Part shown: piece by piece, positions 35,263 to 43,491 of the stretch | Numbering within the stretch: the first letter of the stretch is position 1 | How the letters are laid out: the number at the start of each line of letters is the position of its first letter | Source: Lachnospiraceae bacterium | Lineage (GTDB): Bacteria > Bacillota > Clostridia > Lachnospirales > Lachnospiraceae | Length of the DNA: 64,000 bases | Direction of reading: 5' to 3' | NCBI GenBank assembly: GCA_022510725.1 | Contig: JAFLSW010000002.1 | Location: 104,467-168,466 of the forward strand | The notes under the pieces: generated by a model | The model's database searches: none | Told to the model about the DNA's origin: nothing | Seen by the model: only the letters and a program-made list of their open reading frames with translations | Translations under genes and position numbers: made by a program

Positions 35263-37181
35263 ATGTCAAGCAGCGCTTCGTTGGCGTGCTCATAGATATA
35301 TTTCTTTCTGGGCGGTACCTCTGTACCCATAAGCATTTCTGTGATCTTATCAGCCTGGAAATTGTCATCGATCTCAACCAGCTTTAATTTTCTGGTTTCC
35401 GGATTTAAGGTAGTCTCCCAAAGCTGTTCTGCATCCATTTCTCCCAGACCTTTGTATCGCTGCAGGGTAAAGCTGCCCTTATGAGTCTTACGATATCTTT
35501 CCAAAGCCTTATCGTCATAAAGGTACTCTTCTTTGCCCTTTGCAGGCATAGCCTTATATAAAGGAGGCATAGCAATATATACATGTCCGGAACTGATCAA
35601 TTCCGGCATAAACCGATAAAATAAAGTCAAAAGCAAGGTGGAAATATGGGCACCGTCCACATCCGCATCGGCCATGATGATGATCTTGCCGTAACGAAGC
35701 TTACTGATGTCAAAATCGTTGCCGTAGCCTTCGGAAAAACCGCAGCCAAAGGCATTGATCATGGTCTTGATCTCAGCATTGGCAAGTACCTTATCTATGC
35801 TGGCCTTTTCCACATTTAAGATCTTGCCCCGTATGGGAAGAATCGCCTGATATTTGCGGTTTCTGGCGGTCTTGGCGCTTCCGCCTGCGGAATCGCCCTC
35901 TACGATAAAGATCTCACATTGCTTTGCATCCTTAGACTCGCAGTTTGCCAGCTTTCCGTTGGAATCAAAGGAAAACTTCTGCTTGGTCAGCATGTTGGTC
36001 TTGGCTTTTTCTTCAGTCTTTCTGATCTTTGCCGCCTTTTCCGCACAACTAATGACAGATTTTAAGGTCTCTACATTACGGTCAAAATACCGGACCACCT
36101 CTTCGCCGGTGATCTTGCTGACTACCTTTGCCGCATCCTGATTGTCCAATTTGGTCTTGGTCTGTCCCTCAAAACGAGGATCGGGATGCTTAATGGATAT
36201 AATGGCGGTCATACCGTTACGCACATCCGCACCGGTAAAGTTCTGATCCTTCTCTTTTAAGATGTTTAATTCCCTGGCATAGGTATTGATCACATTGGTA
36301 AAGGAGGATTTAAAACCGGTAATATGGGTCCCGCCCTCCGCATTGTGAATATTGTTACAAAAGCCCATGACATTTTCATGAAACTCATTTACATATTGGA
36401 AAGCACATTCCACAGTAATGCCTTCTGCTTCACCTGTAAAGGAGATCACATCGCTGACAGTTTCCTTGGTGCCGTTCATGGCCTTCACAAAGCCTACGAT
36501 GCCTTCCGGTTCATGGAAAACGGCTTTGTCTGTAATCTCTCCTCTCCTGTCCTCAAATTCAATGGTCAGAGCAGGATTTAAATACGCGGTTTCATGGAGC
36601 CTGCTTTTGATATCATCGGCTTTAAAACGAGTGTGGTCAAAGATCTCGTCATCCGGCATGAAATTTACGGTAGTGCCTGTCTCTTTTGACTTGCCCACAA
36701 CAGGAAGAAGCCCACCGGAAAGCTCTATGGTGGGAATACCTCTTTCATATTTATCCTCGTATACATGTCCGTTTCTGGAAACCCGTACCGTTAAATAGGC
36801 GGATAAAGCATTTACAACAGAGGAACCCACACCATGAAGACCGCCACTGGTCTTATAGGCAGTATCGTCAAACTTGCCTCCTGCATGGAGGGTGGTAAAT
36901 ACCAGACGCTCTGCGCTGATACCCTTTTCATGCATTTCCACGGGAATGCCTCGTCCGTTGTCCACGATGGTGGCGGAACCGTCTGCTTCCAGATACACCT
37001 TGATATTGGAACAAAAGCCTGCCAGATGCTCGTCCACCGCATTGTCTACAATTTCATAAATTAAATGGTTTAGACCCTTGGTTGAAACGCTGCCGATATA
37101 CATACCCGGTCTGACCCGAACTGCCTCCAGGCCTTCCAGCACCTTAATACTGGATGCGTCATAATCTGTAGTCTGTGCCAT
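35259..37181 (-). CDS. type II topoisomerase subunit B (ParE/GyrB-like second copy)
   Basis: ATPase subunit, 640 aa. GHKL ATP site in EIVDNAVDEHLAG, DNGRGIP and GGLHGVGSSVVNAL; TOPRIM metal site in EGDSAGGSAK and DADVDGAH; C-terminal IYEHANEALLDI. It forms a tightly coupled operon with the A subunit. The transcript starts with a structured leader element (37214-37328) also found before two other genes. The ATG follows CGGAG at a rather long spacing. Confidence 0.87.
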   Translation of the reverse strand: MAQTTDYDASSIKVLEGLEAVRVRPGMYIGSVSTKGLNHLIYEIVDNAVDEHLAGFCSNIKVYLEADGSATIVDNGRGIPVEMHEKGISAERLVFTTLHAGGKFDDTAYKTSGGLHGVGSSVVNALSAYLTVRVSRNGHVYEDKYERGIPTIELSGGLLPVVGKSKETGTTVNFMPDDEIFDHTRFKADDIKSRLHETAYLNPALTIEFEDRRGEITDKAVFHEPEGIVGFVKAMNGTKETVSDVISFTGEAEGITVECAFQYVNEFHENVMGFCNNIHNAEGGTHITGFKSSFTNVINTYARELNILKEKDQNFTGADVRNGMTAIISIKHPDPRFEGQTKTKLDNQDAAKVVSKITGEEVVRYFDRNVETLKSVISCAEKAAKIRKTEEKAKTNMLTKQKFSFDSNGKLANCESKDAKQCEIFIVEGDSAGGSAKTARNRKYQAILPIRGKILNVEKASIDKVLANAEIKTMINAFGCGFSEGYGNDFDISKLRYGKIIIMADADVDGAHISTLLLTLFYRFMPELISSGHVYIAMPPLYKAMPAKGKEEYLYDDKALERYRKTHKGSFTLQRYKGLGEMDAEQLWETTLNPETRKLKLVEIDDNFQADKITEMLMGTEVPPRKKYIYEHANEALLDI

Positions 37182-37213
37182 GATTTACAACTCCGTTTCT
37201 TCGCATTTACATA

Positions 37214-37328
37214 GGCAGAGACCCTAAAATGCTTCGCATTTCAGGGCTCGCTTCGCTCGTCAAATGTCCGAACAAGCATCTGCTCGAGCAAGCTTGGCAT
37301 CTGCTTGTCCGACCACTTGACTCTGCCC
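37214..37328 (-). ncRNA. structured leader element, copy 2 (before the topoisomerase operon)
   Basis: On the minus strand, GGCAGAG (37321-37327) pairs with CTCTGCC (37214-37220). Inside, TCAAGTG pairs with CATTTGA, a nearby GACAAGCA with TGCTTGTT, and CCCTGAAATGC with GCATTTTAGGG around a GAA loop (eleven pairs). ACGAGCGAAGCGA is identical to copy 1. All of these stems keep pairing while their sequence differs from copy 1. It ends 33 bases before the parE-like ATG. Confidence 0.72.
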
Positions 37329-37337
37329 TTTCCGAAC

Positions 37338-37366
37338 ATTATACCATAACTTGGATAAATTTCAAA
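37338..37366 (-). promoter_or_regulatory. promoter of the topoisomerase operon
   Basis: On the minus strand TTGAAA, 16 bases, TATAAT, with TGG just before the -10 (extended). Transcription would start about ten bases before the leader element. The -35 overlaps the end of an AbrB-like relic. Confidence 0.78.
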
Positions 37367-37448
37367 CAAAAATACAAAATGTTGTGTTTATGACTCGGTC
37401 ACCTGTAGACAATCCCAACCTATTACGAATTTCTTTAGGCAGTGTCAT
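37362..37448 (-). pseudogene. relic of an AbrB/MazE-type DNA-binding protein
   Basis: A 28-codon frame on the minus strand reads MTLPKEIRNRLGLSTGDRV and then leaves the family (INTTFCIFV stop). The first 19 residues match the swapped-hairpin AbrB core (typically ITIPKEIRxxLGLxxGDxV). The N-terminal strand and the C-terminus are missing. It is wedged between the topoisomerase promoter and the 3' end of the next gene, so it is best read as a decayed fragment. Confidence 0.55.
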
Positions 37449-37449
37449 C

Positions 37450-38214
37450 TCAAATATTTATAAAAATCTCTTTTACAACATCATTTTGATCAAATTCTAT
37501 GGCAAGGCGCGGTCCCAAATCAGAATCCTTGGTTCCGTAATATACATAAATATTTGTTATTTCAGAAAGCTTTGCCCGTTTCCCATATCTTTCAATCACT
37601 TCCTGTTTTGTTGTCTTGCCCGGCACAAAGCCGTCTATGGAACAATCATCCGTTTTAATGCGGATCTCATAGATCATTCCCTGATCTTCCGCACCTTCAT
37701 AGTAATTTTCCGCTACCGTATGGAAGCATTCTTCATCATGGAAATAAATGGTAACAGCTCCCGTTCCATCAGACCGAAGGGATGCATGATCGGTCTTCTT
37801 CCAGGTAAATCCTTCCCCCAAATCGCACAATGCCAGAGGGAGTTTTATGTTCTGTCCCTTTACTATGATTCTTTTTAAAGCCCGCTTTATCTCAAAATCT
37901 TTTATTTCTTCCACATCCGGCTCTTCCTCTTCCGGTTCTTCTTTATCCTGTTGTTTTCCAAGACGAGGAACGCATTCTGATAGTACTATTAAAAACATTG
38001 CGCCAAGAAGTACTAATTTGTCTGTTCTTATGGAATCCCATGAATCAATAGCCTCCCAATTCAACTCCCCCATATCGATAAGATTCATGTCTACCTTATT
38101 TTCTGCCGCATTATATGAAAAGAGGGGCGGGTCCAGGTTTAACTGTTTGACAGTAGCCTTAAAATATAATATGGCCAAGATGACAAAAATTAATAATTTG
38201 ATCATTCGCTTCAT
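37450..38214 (-). CDS. unknown two-pass membrane protein
   Basis: 254 aa from the ATG at 38214, six bases after GAGGTG (the track starts three codons earlier at GTG). A hydrophobic N-terminal anchor (about 3-20), an exposed loop, a second segment (about 64-82), then an acidic EEPEEEEPDVEE linker and a soluble domain of about 150 residues. No family recognised. It is preceded by a short version of the leader element and a promoter that overlaps recG. Confidence 0.75.
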   Translation of the reverse strand: MKRMIKLLIFVILAILYFKATVKQLNLDPPLFSYNAAENKVDMNLIDMGELNWEAIDSWDSIRTDKLVLLGAMFLIVLSECVPRLGKQQDKEEPEEEEPDVEEIKDFEIKRALKRIIVKGQNIKLPLALCDLGEGFTWKKTDHASLRSDGTGAVTIYFHDEECFHTVAENYYEGAEDQGMIYEIRIKTDDCSIDGFVPGKTTKQEVIERYGKRAKLSEITNIYVYYGTKDSDLGPRLAIEFDQNDVVKEIFINI

Positions 38215-38261
38215 GAGCAGCACCTCATGCTTTTTGCTTAGTTATCAGTATTATCCATATT

Positions 38262-38310
38262 CTCTTGTCCGAACAAGCATCTGCTTGTTCGAACGCTTGA
38301 CTCTGCCCTT
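38262..38310 (-). ncRNA. short form of the leader element, copy 3
   Basis: AAGGGCAGAGTCAAG is shared with copy 2, followed by a perfect hairpin in which CGAACAAGCA and TGCTTGTTCG flank GA. The closing strand CTCTGCC, the ACGAGCGAAGCGA joint and the GAA-loop hairpin of copies 1 and 2 are missing. It lies after a TATAAT and before the 254-aa membrane-protein gene. Confidence 0.6.
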
Positions 38311-38317
38311 TACAGAC

Positions 38318-38323
38318 ATTATA
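38318..38323 (-). promoter_or_regulatory. -10 box overlapping the recG stop codon
   Basis: TATAAT on the minus strand contains the recG TAA stop. The -35 region would lie in recG coding sequence and has no good consensus. Transcription would start right before leader copy 3. Confidence 0.55.
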
Positions 38324-40379
38324 TGGTGTGCAGATATCCGTTTTGTATCACATCCTGCCATTTAGATCTTAACAGTTCGTTCTCCGGATCGGAAAGGGAG
38401 GGGTCTTCTTTTAAAAGTTGATCCACATCCTCGCTTGCCAGATACAGCATATCCGCATCCTCATAAATATCTCCGTAAACAAAGCCGGTATCGCCGCTTT
38501 GGAGGGTTCCCGATAGTTCGCCTGGCCCCCGCATCTTCAGATCGGCGTTGGCAATTTCAAAGCCGTCATTGGTCTTTCCCAAAATCTCCAGCCGCTTTTT
38601 GCTTTTGTCATTTCCGGTGGTGTCCACAAAAATGCAATAGGACTGGTGTTTTCCCCGTCCCACTCTGCCCCGCAGCTGATGTAAGGCAGCCAGGCCAAAG
38701 CGCTGGGCATTCTCGATCATCATGACTGTGGCATTGGGCACATCAATGCCTACTTCGATCACTGTGGTAGAAACCAAAATATCGTAATTGCCTGCAGAAA
38801 ACTCCTCCATGATCCGGGTCTTTTCCGTTCCTTTCATTTTTCCGTGGAGAATGGCGATCCTGACAGAGTCGCCGTAAACACCTTTTAATTTCTCTCCGTA
38901 GTCCTCTACATTTTCCAATTCTTCCATGATCCCGGACTCCACCATGGGACAGATCACATAGGCTTGTCTGCCTTTCTCAATTTCATCTTTTATAGATTTG
39001 TAGGCTGTAGGACGATATTTGGTATCCACTACCGCATTTTTAATGGGAATACGACAGCTTGGAAGCTCCGGAATGGTAGATACCGCTAAGCCTCCATATA
39101 AGATCATAGCAAGGGATCTGGGAATGGGGGTGGCGCTCATGACCACGGTATGCACTTCTCTTCCTTTACCGGTCAGCACAGTGCGCTGTCTGACTCCAAA
39201 TCGATGCTGTTCATCCGTCACGGCCAATCCCAGGTTTTGAAAGACCACGCCCTCTTCCAAAATGGCATGGGTTCCGATGACCAGATTGGCTGTACCGTTG
39301 GCAATGGCTTCATAGGCTTCCCGCTTTTCTTTGGCACGGATACTGCCGGTCAAAAGGACGGGTACAAAGGGAAGCTTATAGGATTCCGTCATTTCCCGTA
39401 TCAGATTAAAATGCTGTCTTGCCAATACTTCCGTAGGCGCCATAAAAGCTCCCTGTTTGCCGTTACTAACACAGGCAAGAAGGGATAAAACAGCGATCAT
39501 GGTCTTACCGCAGCCTACATCACCCTGTAAGAGCCTGTTGCAGACATTTCCGCTGTATAAATCCGTTTCTATTTCCTTCCAGGCTTTTTTCTGGGAAGGC
39601 GTCAGCTCAAAGGGCAGAGCCTCGATCAGGCGGTTTGTCTGGGCACAGGGAATAAACCGGTTTTCCTCCGTTTTTAAAATATCATGGGTCTGATTTTGTC
39701 TGACTGATAAAAGAAAATAAAAGAATTCTTCATAGGCAATTCGTTTTTTTGCATGGTAAAGTAACTCCATAGAAGGAGGATTGTGCATGATGCTTATGGT
39801 TTCTACATAATCAGGAAAATCATGCTTCTCTAAAAGAGCTGACGGAAAAGGGTCTTTTAGGGACTGTTTTACCGATTCAAAACCAATAGAAACATATTTG
39901 CGGATCGTATCATTAGAAAGTCCTTTGGTGCAGGAATAAATAGGAATATAGCCCTCTGTCATCTCCTGATATACATCGGGTTTATACATTTTAGGTTGAT
40001 CCATTTGCAGATGATCCGCCACAGTTAATACTTTTCCGTAAAAAATATAGGAATTTCCGGGCAAGAGGGTCTTCTTTAAATAGGGCATATTAAAAATACG
40101 CACATGAAAGGGAGTGCCTGTTTCATCTTTGGCAATAAAGCGAATGATCTGATATCCTTTAGCACGGCTTAGCGTAGGCTGGGTGACGACAATGCCTTTT
40201 ACCGATGCACGCTCTGATTCCATGGCCTGCTGTAAGGTAACAGGCTGAGAATAGCTTTCATATGTCCGGGGAAATCGATTTAAAAGATCGCCAATGGTAT
40301 CAATATTCAATTTATGAAAAAGGGCACCGTTTTTTTCACCGATGCCCTTCAGTTCCCTGATATTGGTATTCATGTTCAT
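38319..40379 (-). CDS. recG: ATP-dependent DNA helicase RecG
   Basis: Branch-migration helicase that remodels stalled forks and Holliday junctions. 686 aa with an N-terminal wedge/OB domain (about 60-150) and two helicase lobes: Walker A GDVGCGKTMIA, Walker B variant VTDEQHRFGVRQR, motif III MSATPIPRSLA, and motif VI HQLRGRVGRG. It follows the FakA-like gene at 26 bases, a conserved pairing in Firmicutes. Confidence 0.96.
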   Translation of the reverse strand: MNMNTNIRELKGIGEKNGALFHKLNIDTIGDLLNRFPRTYESYSQPVTLQQAMESERASVKGIVVTQPTLSRAKGYQIIRFIAKDETGTPFHVRIFNMPYLKKTLLPGNSYIFYGKVLTVADHLQMDQPKMYKPDVYQEMTEGYIPIYSCTKGLSNDTIRKYVSIGFESVKQSLKDPFPSALLEKHDFPDYVETISIMHNPPSMELLYHAKKRIAYEEFFYFLLSVRQNQTHDILKTEENRFIPCAQTNRLIEALPFELTPSQKKAWKEIETDLYSGNVCNRLLQGDVGCGKTMIAVLSLLACVSNGKQGAFMAPTEVLARQHFNLIREMTESYKLPFVPVLLTGSIRAKEKREAYEAIANGTANLVIGTHAILEEGVVFQNLGLAVTDEQHRFGVRQRTVLTGKGREVHTVVMSATPIPRSLAMILYGGLAVSTIPELPSCRIPIKNAVVDTKYRPTAYKSIKDEIEKGRQAYVICPMVESGIMEELENVEDYGEKLKGVYGDSVRIAILHGKMKGTEKTRIMEEFSAGNYDILVSTTVIEVGIDVPNATVMMIENAQRFGLAALHQLRGRVGRGKHQSYCIFVDTTGNDKSKKRLEILGKTNDGFEIANADLKMRGPGELSGTLQSGDTGFVYGDIYEDADMLYLASEDVDQLLKEDPSLSDPENELLRSKWQDVIQNGYLHTI

Positions 40380-40405
40380 AATGAATGCCCTACCTGCCTT
40401 ACAAT

Positions 40406-42082
40406 TTATTCTACTGAAACAACATAATAATAAACGGGCTGGCCGCCAAGCTGTAATTCCACATCACAGTCAGGATAAGCTGCACCTACCTTTTCACAAA
40501 GGGCCTCAGCATCAGCCTTTTCCACATCTGCACCATAATAGATACTGATCAATTCCGCATCCGAATCCTCCAACATCTTTTCTATCATTTGGATGGTCGT
40601 ATCCTGAATATCCGTACCCACTGCCAGCATTCCCTTGTCGCCGATACCCATAATATCATTTTCATGAATGGTCATACCGTCAATTTCCGTGTCTCTTACT
40701 GCATAAGTGACCTGGCCGGTAGAAACGGCACCCATTTCTTCTGTCATGGTTTTTTCATTTTCTTCCGGGGTCAGTCCAGGCGTATAACCGATGATAGCGG
40801 AAATACCCTGAGGAATATTTACTGTGGGAATGACAATAACCTGTTTATCCTGCACCATGGATTTCGCCTGATTTGCTGCCATGATGATATTTTTATTGTT
40901 GGGAAACAGGAATATAGTATCCGCATTTACGCCGTTGATGGCGCTTAAAATATCATCGGTGCTGGGATTCATGGTCTGACCGCCTTCAATGATACGATCC
41001 ACACCCAGATCCTTAAAGATCGCATTTAATCCGGCACCAATGGAAACGGAAATAAATCCCACATCTTTGTGCTCTGTCTGCTGAGATTCCTCTGCCGCTT
41101 CTATAACAGCGCCTTCTTTAAACAGCTTCTCCTGATGCTCTAGGCGCATATTATCAATTTTCATATTGGATAAGGAACCATAGGTCAAAGCCCGCTGAAT
41201 GGCAAGGCCGGGATCGTTGGTGTGCACATGGACTTTCACCAGATCATCATCCGCTACCAATACGATGGAATCTCCGATAGACTCTAAATACTCTTTAAAA
41301 TCTTTTTCATGCTTCACATTGAAGACTTTCTCAGTCATGATAATGAATTCCGTACAATAGCCGTACTTGATATCAGAGGTATCGGCAGCAAGGCTGTTGA
41401 CCTTCACTCTGTTTGGTGTTGCCATAGAGGGATCGATGCTAAAGTCGATCTCTTCGCCACGAAAAGCTTTTTGGGCGCCCAGTAAAAATTCGATCAGTCC
41501 CTGTCCGCCGGAATCTACGACGCCGGCCTGTTTTAAAACCGGCAGCATCTCCGGTGTGCGCTCTAATACTTCTTTTGCATAAGTAATGATCTCATCCATG
41601 CATTCGTCCAAAGAAAGCTCCGGCTCTTCGGACAACTCAATAGCTCTTTCACAAGCGCCTTTGGCTACAGTTAAAATAGTACCTTCTTTTGGTTTCATAA
41701 CCGCTTTATAAGCGCTTTCCACTGCTTTTTCACATGCAATGGCAAGACACTCTTTATCGATCTCTTTTACATCCCTGATCACTTTGCAAAAGCCTCTGCA
41801 AAGCTGGGAAAGGATCACGCCGGAATTTCCTCTTGCACCTCTTAAGGAACCGGAAGAAATGGCTTTTGCGATCACATTCATGTCAGCATTTTCAGGCAGT
41901 TCGGAAACTTCCTTTGCAGCAGACATAATAGTCATAGTCATATTGGTTCCTGTATCTCCATCAGGAACGGGAAAAACATTCAGATCATTAATGTACTCTT
42001 TGTTGGCCTCCAGATTTTTGGCTCCTGCCAAAAACATTTTGCAAAGGGTTTTATTGTCAATGGTATTTGCAGACACAACCAA
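40406..42082 (-). CDS. DAK2-domain protein, FakA-like
   Basis: 558 aa. N-terminal dihydroxyacetone-kinase L domain (NDLNVFPVPDGDTGTNM binds ATP/Mg) and a C-terminal DegV-like half. Members named YloV or FakA form the ATP-binding part of fatty acid kinase, which phosphorylates fatty acids presented by FakB (DegV) proteins. No FakB is in the window. It starts eight bases after yloU, as in Bacillus. Confidence 0.9.
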   Translation of the reverse strand: MVVSANTIDNKTLCKMFLAGAKNLEANKEYINDLNVFPVPDGDTGTNMTMTIMSAAKEVSELPENADMNVIAKAISSGSLRGARGNSGVILSQLCRGFCKVIRDVKEIDKECLAIACEKAVESAYKAVMKPKEGTILTVAKGACERAIELSEEPELSLDECMDEIITYAKEVLERTPEMLPVLKQAGVVDSGGQGLIEFLLGAQKAFRGEEIDFSIDPSMATPNRVKVNSLAADTSDIKYGYCTEFIIMTEKVFNVKHEKDFKEYLESIGDSIVLVADDDLVKVHVHTNDPGLAIQRALTYGSLSNMKIDNMRLEHQEKLFKEGAVIEAAEESQQTEHKDVGFISVSIGAGLNAIFKDLGVDRIIEGGQTMNPSTDDILSAINGVNADTIFLFPNNKNIIMAANQAKSMVQDKQVIVIPTVNIPQGISAIIGYTPGLTPEENEKTMTEEMGAVSTGQVTYAVRDTEIDGMTIHENDIMGIGDKGMLAVGTDIQDTTIQMIEKMLEDSDAELISIYYGADVEKADAEALCEKVGAAYPDCDVELQLGGQPVYYYVVSVE

Positions 42083-42089
42083 AACCTCC

Positions 42090-42446
42090 TTAATCGATTA
42101 CTCGAACACCTTCTACGAAGATGTTGACTTTTTCTACTTTTAATCCTGTAAATTCTTTTACCTTATATTTTACTGTGTCGATCAGGTTATCTGATACAGT
42201 CAGAATATTAACACCATATGCCACGATCAAATGAAAATCCAGACTGATGCCGGAATTGGTTATATTAACGGAAATGCCTGTGGATAAGCTGTCAGGCTTT
42301 AACAGCTTTACCAAACCATCCTTTACATTAACGCTTGCCATACCTACGATACCAAAGCATTCTACGGCAACGCTGCCGGCATAATTGGCAATGACATCCC
42401 GATCTATTGCAATGTTTCCCAGGTGTGTATTCATCATACTTTTCAT
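42090..42446 (-). CDS. yloU: Asp23/Gls24 family protein (YloU)
   Basis: 118 aa from the ATG at 42446, which follows GAGGAGG; the longer track ORF includes the promoter. IAIDRDVIANYAGSVAVECFGIVGMA is the family signature. Gls24 proteins are linked to envelope stress and membrane-associated lipid metabolism. It forms an operon with the FakA-like gene and recG. Confidence 0.92.
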   Translation of the reverse strand: MKSMMNTHLGNIAIDRDVIANYAGSVAVECFGIVGMASVNVKDGLVKLLKPDSLSTGISVNITNSGISLDFHLIVAYGVNILTVSDNLIDTVKYKVKEFTGLKVEKVNIFVEGVRVID

Positions 42447-42474
42447 ATTGATACCTCCTCGGTCATAATAACTT

Positions 42475-42503
42475 ATTATAACAATGATTTTTAAAAAATG
42501 GAA
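42475..42503 (-). promoter_or_regulatory. promoter of yloU-fakA-recG
   Basis: TATAAT on the minus strand (42475-42480) with a 17-base spacer to a weak TTCCAT -35. It is divergent from rpmB. Confidence 0.6.
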
Positions 42504-42530
42504 TATATTTTGAAATATTAAATTTAATAC

Positions 42531-42559
42531 TTGCCAAACCTTCCCAAATCTGATAGTAT
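42531..42559 (+). promoter_or_regulatory. rpmB promoter
   Basis: TTGCCA, 17 bases, TAGTAT, about 42 bases before the rpmB ATG, which is preceded by AGGAGG. Confidence 0.65.
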
Positions 42560-42600
42560 AGTCATGTTGTGAGTCGATTTTTTTGATTAGGAGGTGCAAT

Positions 42601-42786
42601 ATGGCTAAATGTGATATCTGTGGTAAAGGCGCTCATTTCGGAAATAACGTCAGCCATTCTCATAGAAGATCTAATCGTATTTGGAATGCAAATATCAAAA
42701 ATGTGAAATGCAAGGTTAACGGTGCCAACAAGAAACTGCATGTGTGCACATCTTGTTTAAAATCCGGTGCTGTAGAAAGAGCGTAA
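42601..42786 (+). CDS. rpmB: 50S ribosomal protein bL28 (zinc-binding type)
   Basis: 61 aa. MAKCDICGKGAHFGNNVSHSHRRSNRIWNAN is diagnostic. Two CxxC pairs (CDIC, CTSC) mark the zinc-binding C+ form. The ATG at 42601 follows AGGAGGTG; the track ORF adds six codons upstream. It is a single-gene unit with its own promoter and terminator, divergent from yloU as in Bacillus. Confidence 0.96.
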   Translation: MAKCDICGKGAHFGNNVSHSHRRSNRIWNANIKNVKCKVNGANKKLHVCTSCLKSGAVERA

Positions 42787-42803
42787 TGATTTTAATATGA
42801 AAT

Positions 42804-42838
42804 AAAAAGGATCGTGAAAACGGTCCTTTTTATTTTTC
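42804..42838. terminator. terminator shared by rpmB and the J-domain gene
   Basis: AAAAAGGATCGT pairs with ACGGTCCTTTTT (one wobble) around a GAAA loop, then a T-rich tail. The A-rich other flank makes it work both ways, and it overlaps the convergent gene's stop. Confidence 0.87.
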
Positions 42839-43249
42839 CTTTTTATAGTTCTCTTTTAAGATCTCATACTCTTTGTTGATGCAAGCTACGGTGAAGGCGT
42901 CTCCATTCTTGTTATCAGGATGATAGATCTTCATTAATTCCTTATAGCGTTTCTTTAAAGAGGTAGCGCTTGTTACACCACAAAAAAATCCCGGTCCCCT
43001 GATGCCTTTTGGAAGAGAGTCCTTATCTATACGCTTTTCTTTTTGTTTTTTAATATCCGCTTGAAACATCTCTTTATCAGCTGCAAGCTTTCGAAAGCCC
43101 ATTTCCAGCACTTCTTTCTGCTGATCAAAAACCTTTCGCTCTCCAGCCAGTTTTTCCTGCTCCAGTTTTAAGATCTTTTTTTGATCTTCCAAATCTGAAG
43201 CCAGTTTCTGTAAGCGGATATTTTCCTCAAATAGCCACTTTTTATCCAT
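42830..43249 (-). CDS. coiled-coil protein with C-terminal J-domain
   Basis: 139 aa. Residues about 5-70 form a continuous charged coiled coil; the C-terminal 45 residues (LKKRYKELMKIYHPDNKNGD to INKEYEILKENYKK) are a compact J-domain helix pair with the HPD motif that stimulates Hsp70 ATPase. The usual order in DnaJ is reversed (J-domain last), and no Gly/Phe or zinc domain is present. It probably recruits DnaK to a partner bound by the coiled coil; partner unknown. Confidence 0.78.
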   Translation of the reverse strand: MDKKWLFEENIRLQKLASDLEDQKKILKLEQEKLAGERKVFDQQKEVLEMGFRKLAADKEMFQADIKKQKEKRIDKDSLPKGIRGPGFFCGVTSATSLKKRYKELMKIYHPDNKNGDAFTVACINKEYEILKENYKKEK

Positions 43250-43272
43250 TTTTCCTAATTTGCAATTGCTCT

Positions 43273-43416
43273 TTAATCCTTGCAGCAGAACAGATTATAT
43301 CCCACCAGTAAAAGGATTGCGATCAAAATTATCCCAATAAATACATTATCTATAAACAGCATGATGAACATGCCCACAGCTATGAAAAAACAACATAATC
43401 CCAACATTTTTTTCAT
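43273..43416 (-). CDS. 47-residue membrane protein (missing from ORF track)
   Basis: On the minus strand, ATG AAA AAA ATG leads into MKKMLGLCCFFIAVGMFIM, then a second hydrophobic stretch ending LLVGYNLFCCKD and TAA. Two membrane segments fill almost the whole chain, linked by a short DN turn. Similar short proteins ending GYNLFCC are common in Lachnospiraceae, to my recollection. The ribosome site is weak (GCCGGTCC before ATG), and TATACT lies 35 bases upstream. Function unknown. Confidence 0.68.
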   Translation of the reverse strand: MKKMLGLCCFFIAVGMFIMLFIDNVFIGIILIAILLLVGYNLFCCKD

Positions 43417-43491
43417 GGACCGGCAACCCGAATAAAGCAATTAGTATACTATATGCTTTTCCATGAATAAAGATACCTGATGCACTTCTTT

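Noticed and set aside
36418-36798. 126-aa plus-strand ORF over the topoisomerase B gene
   Set aside because: Antisense shadow of the ATPase domain; low-complexity composition and no start signal.
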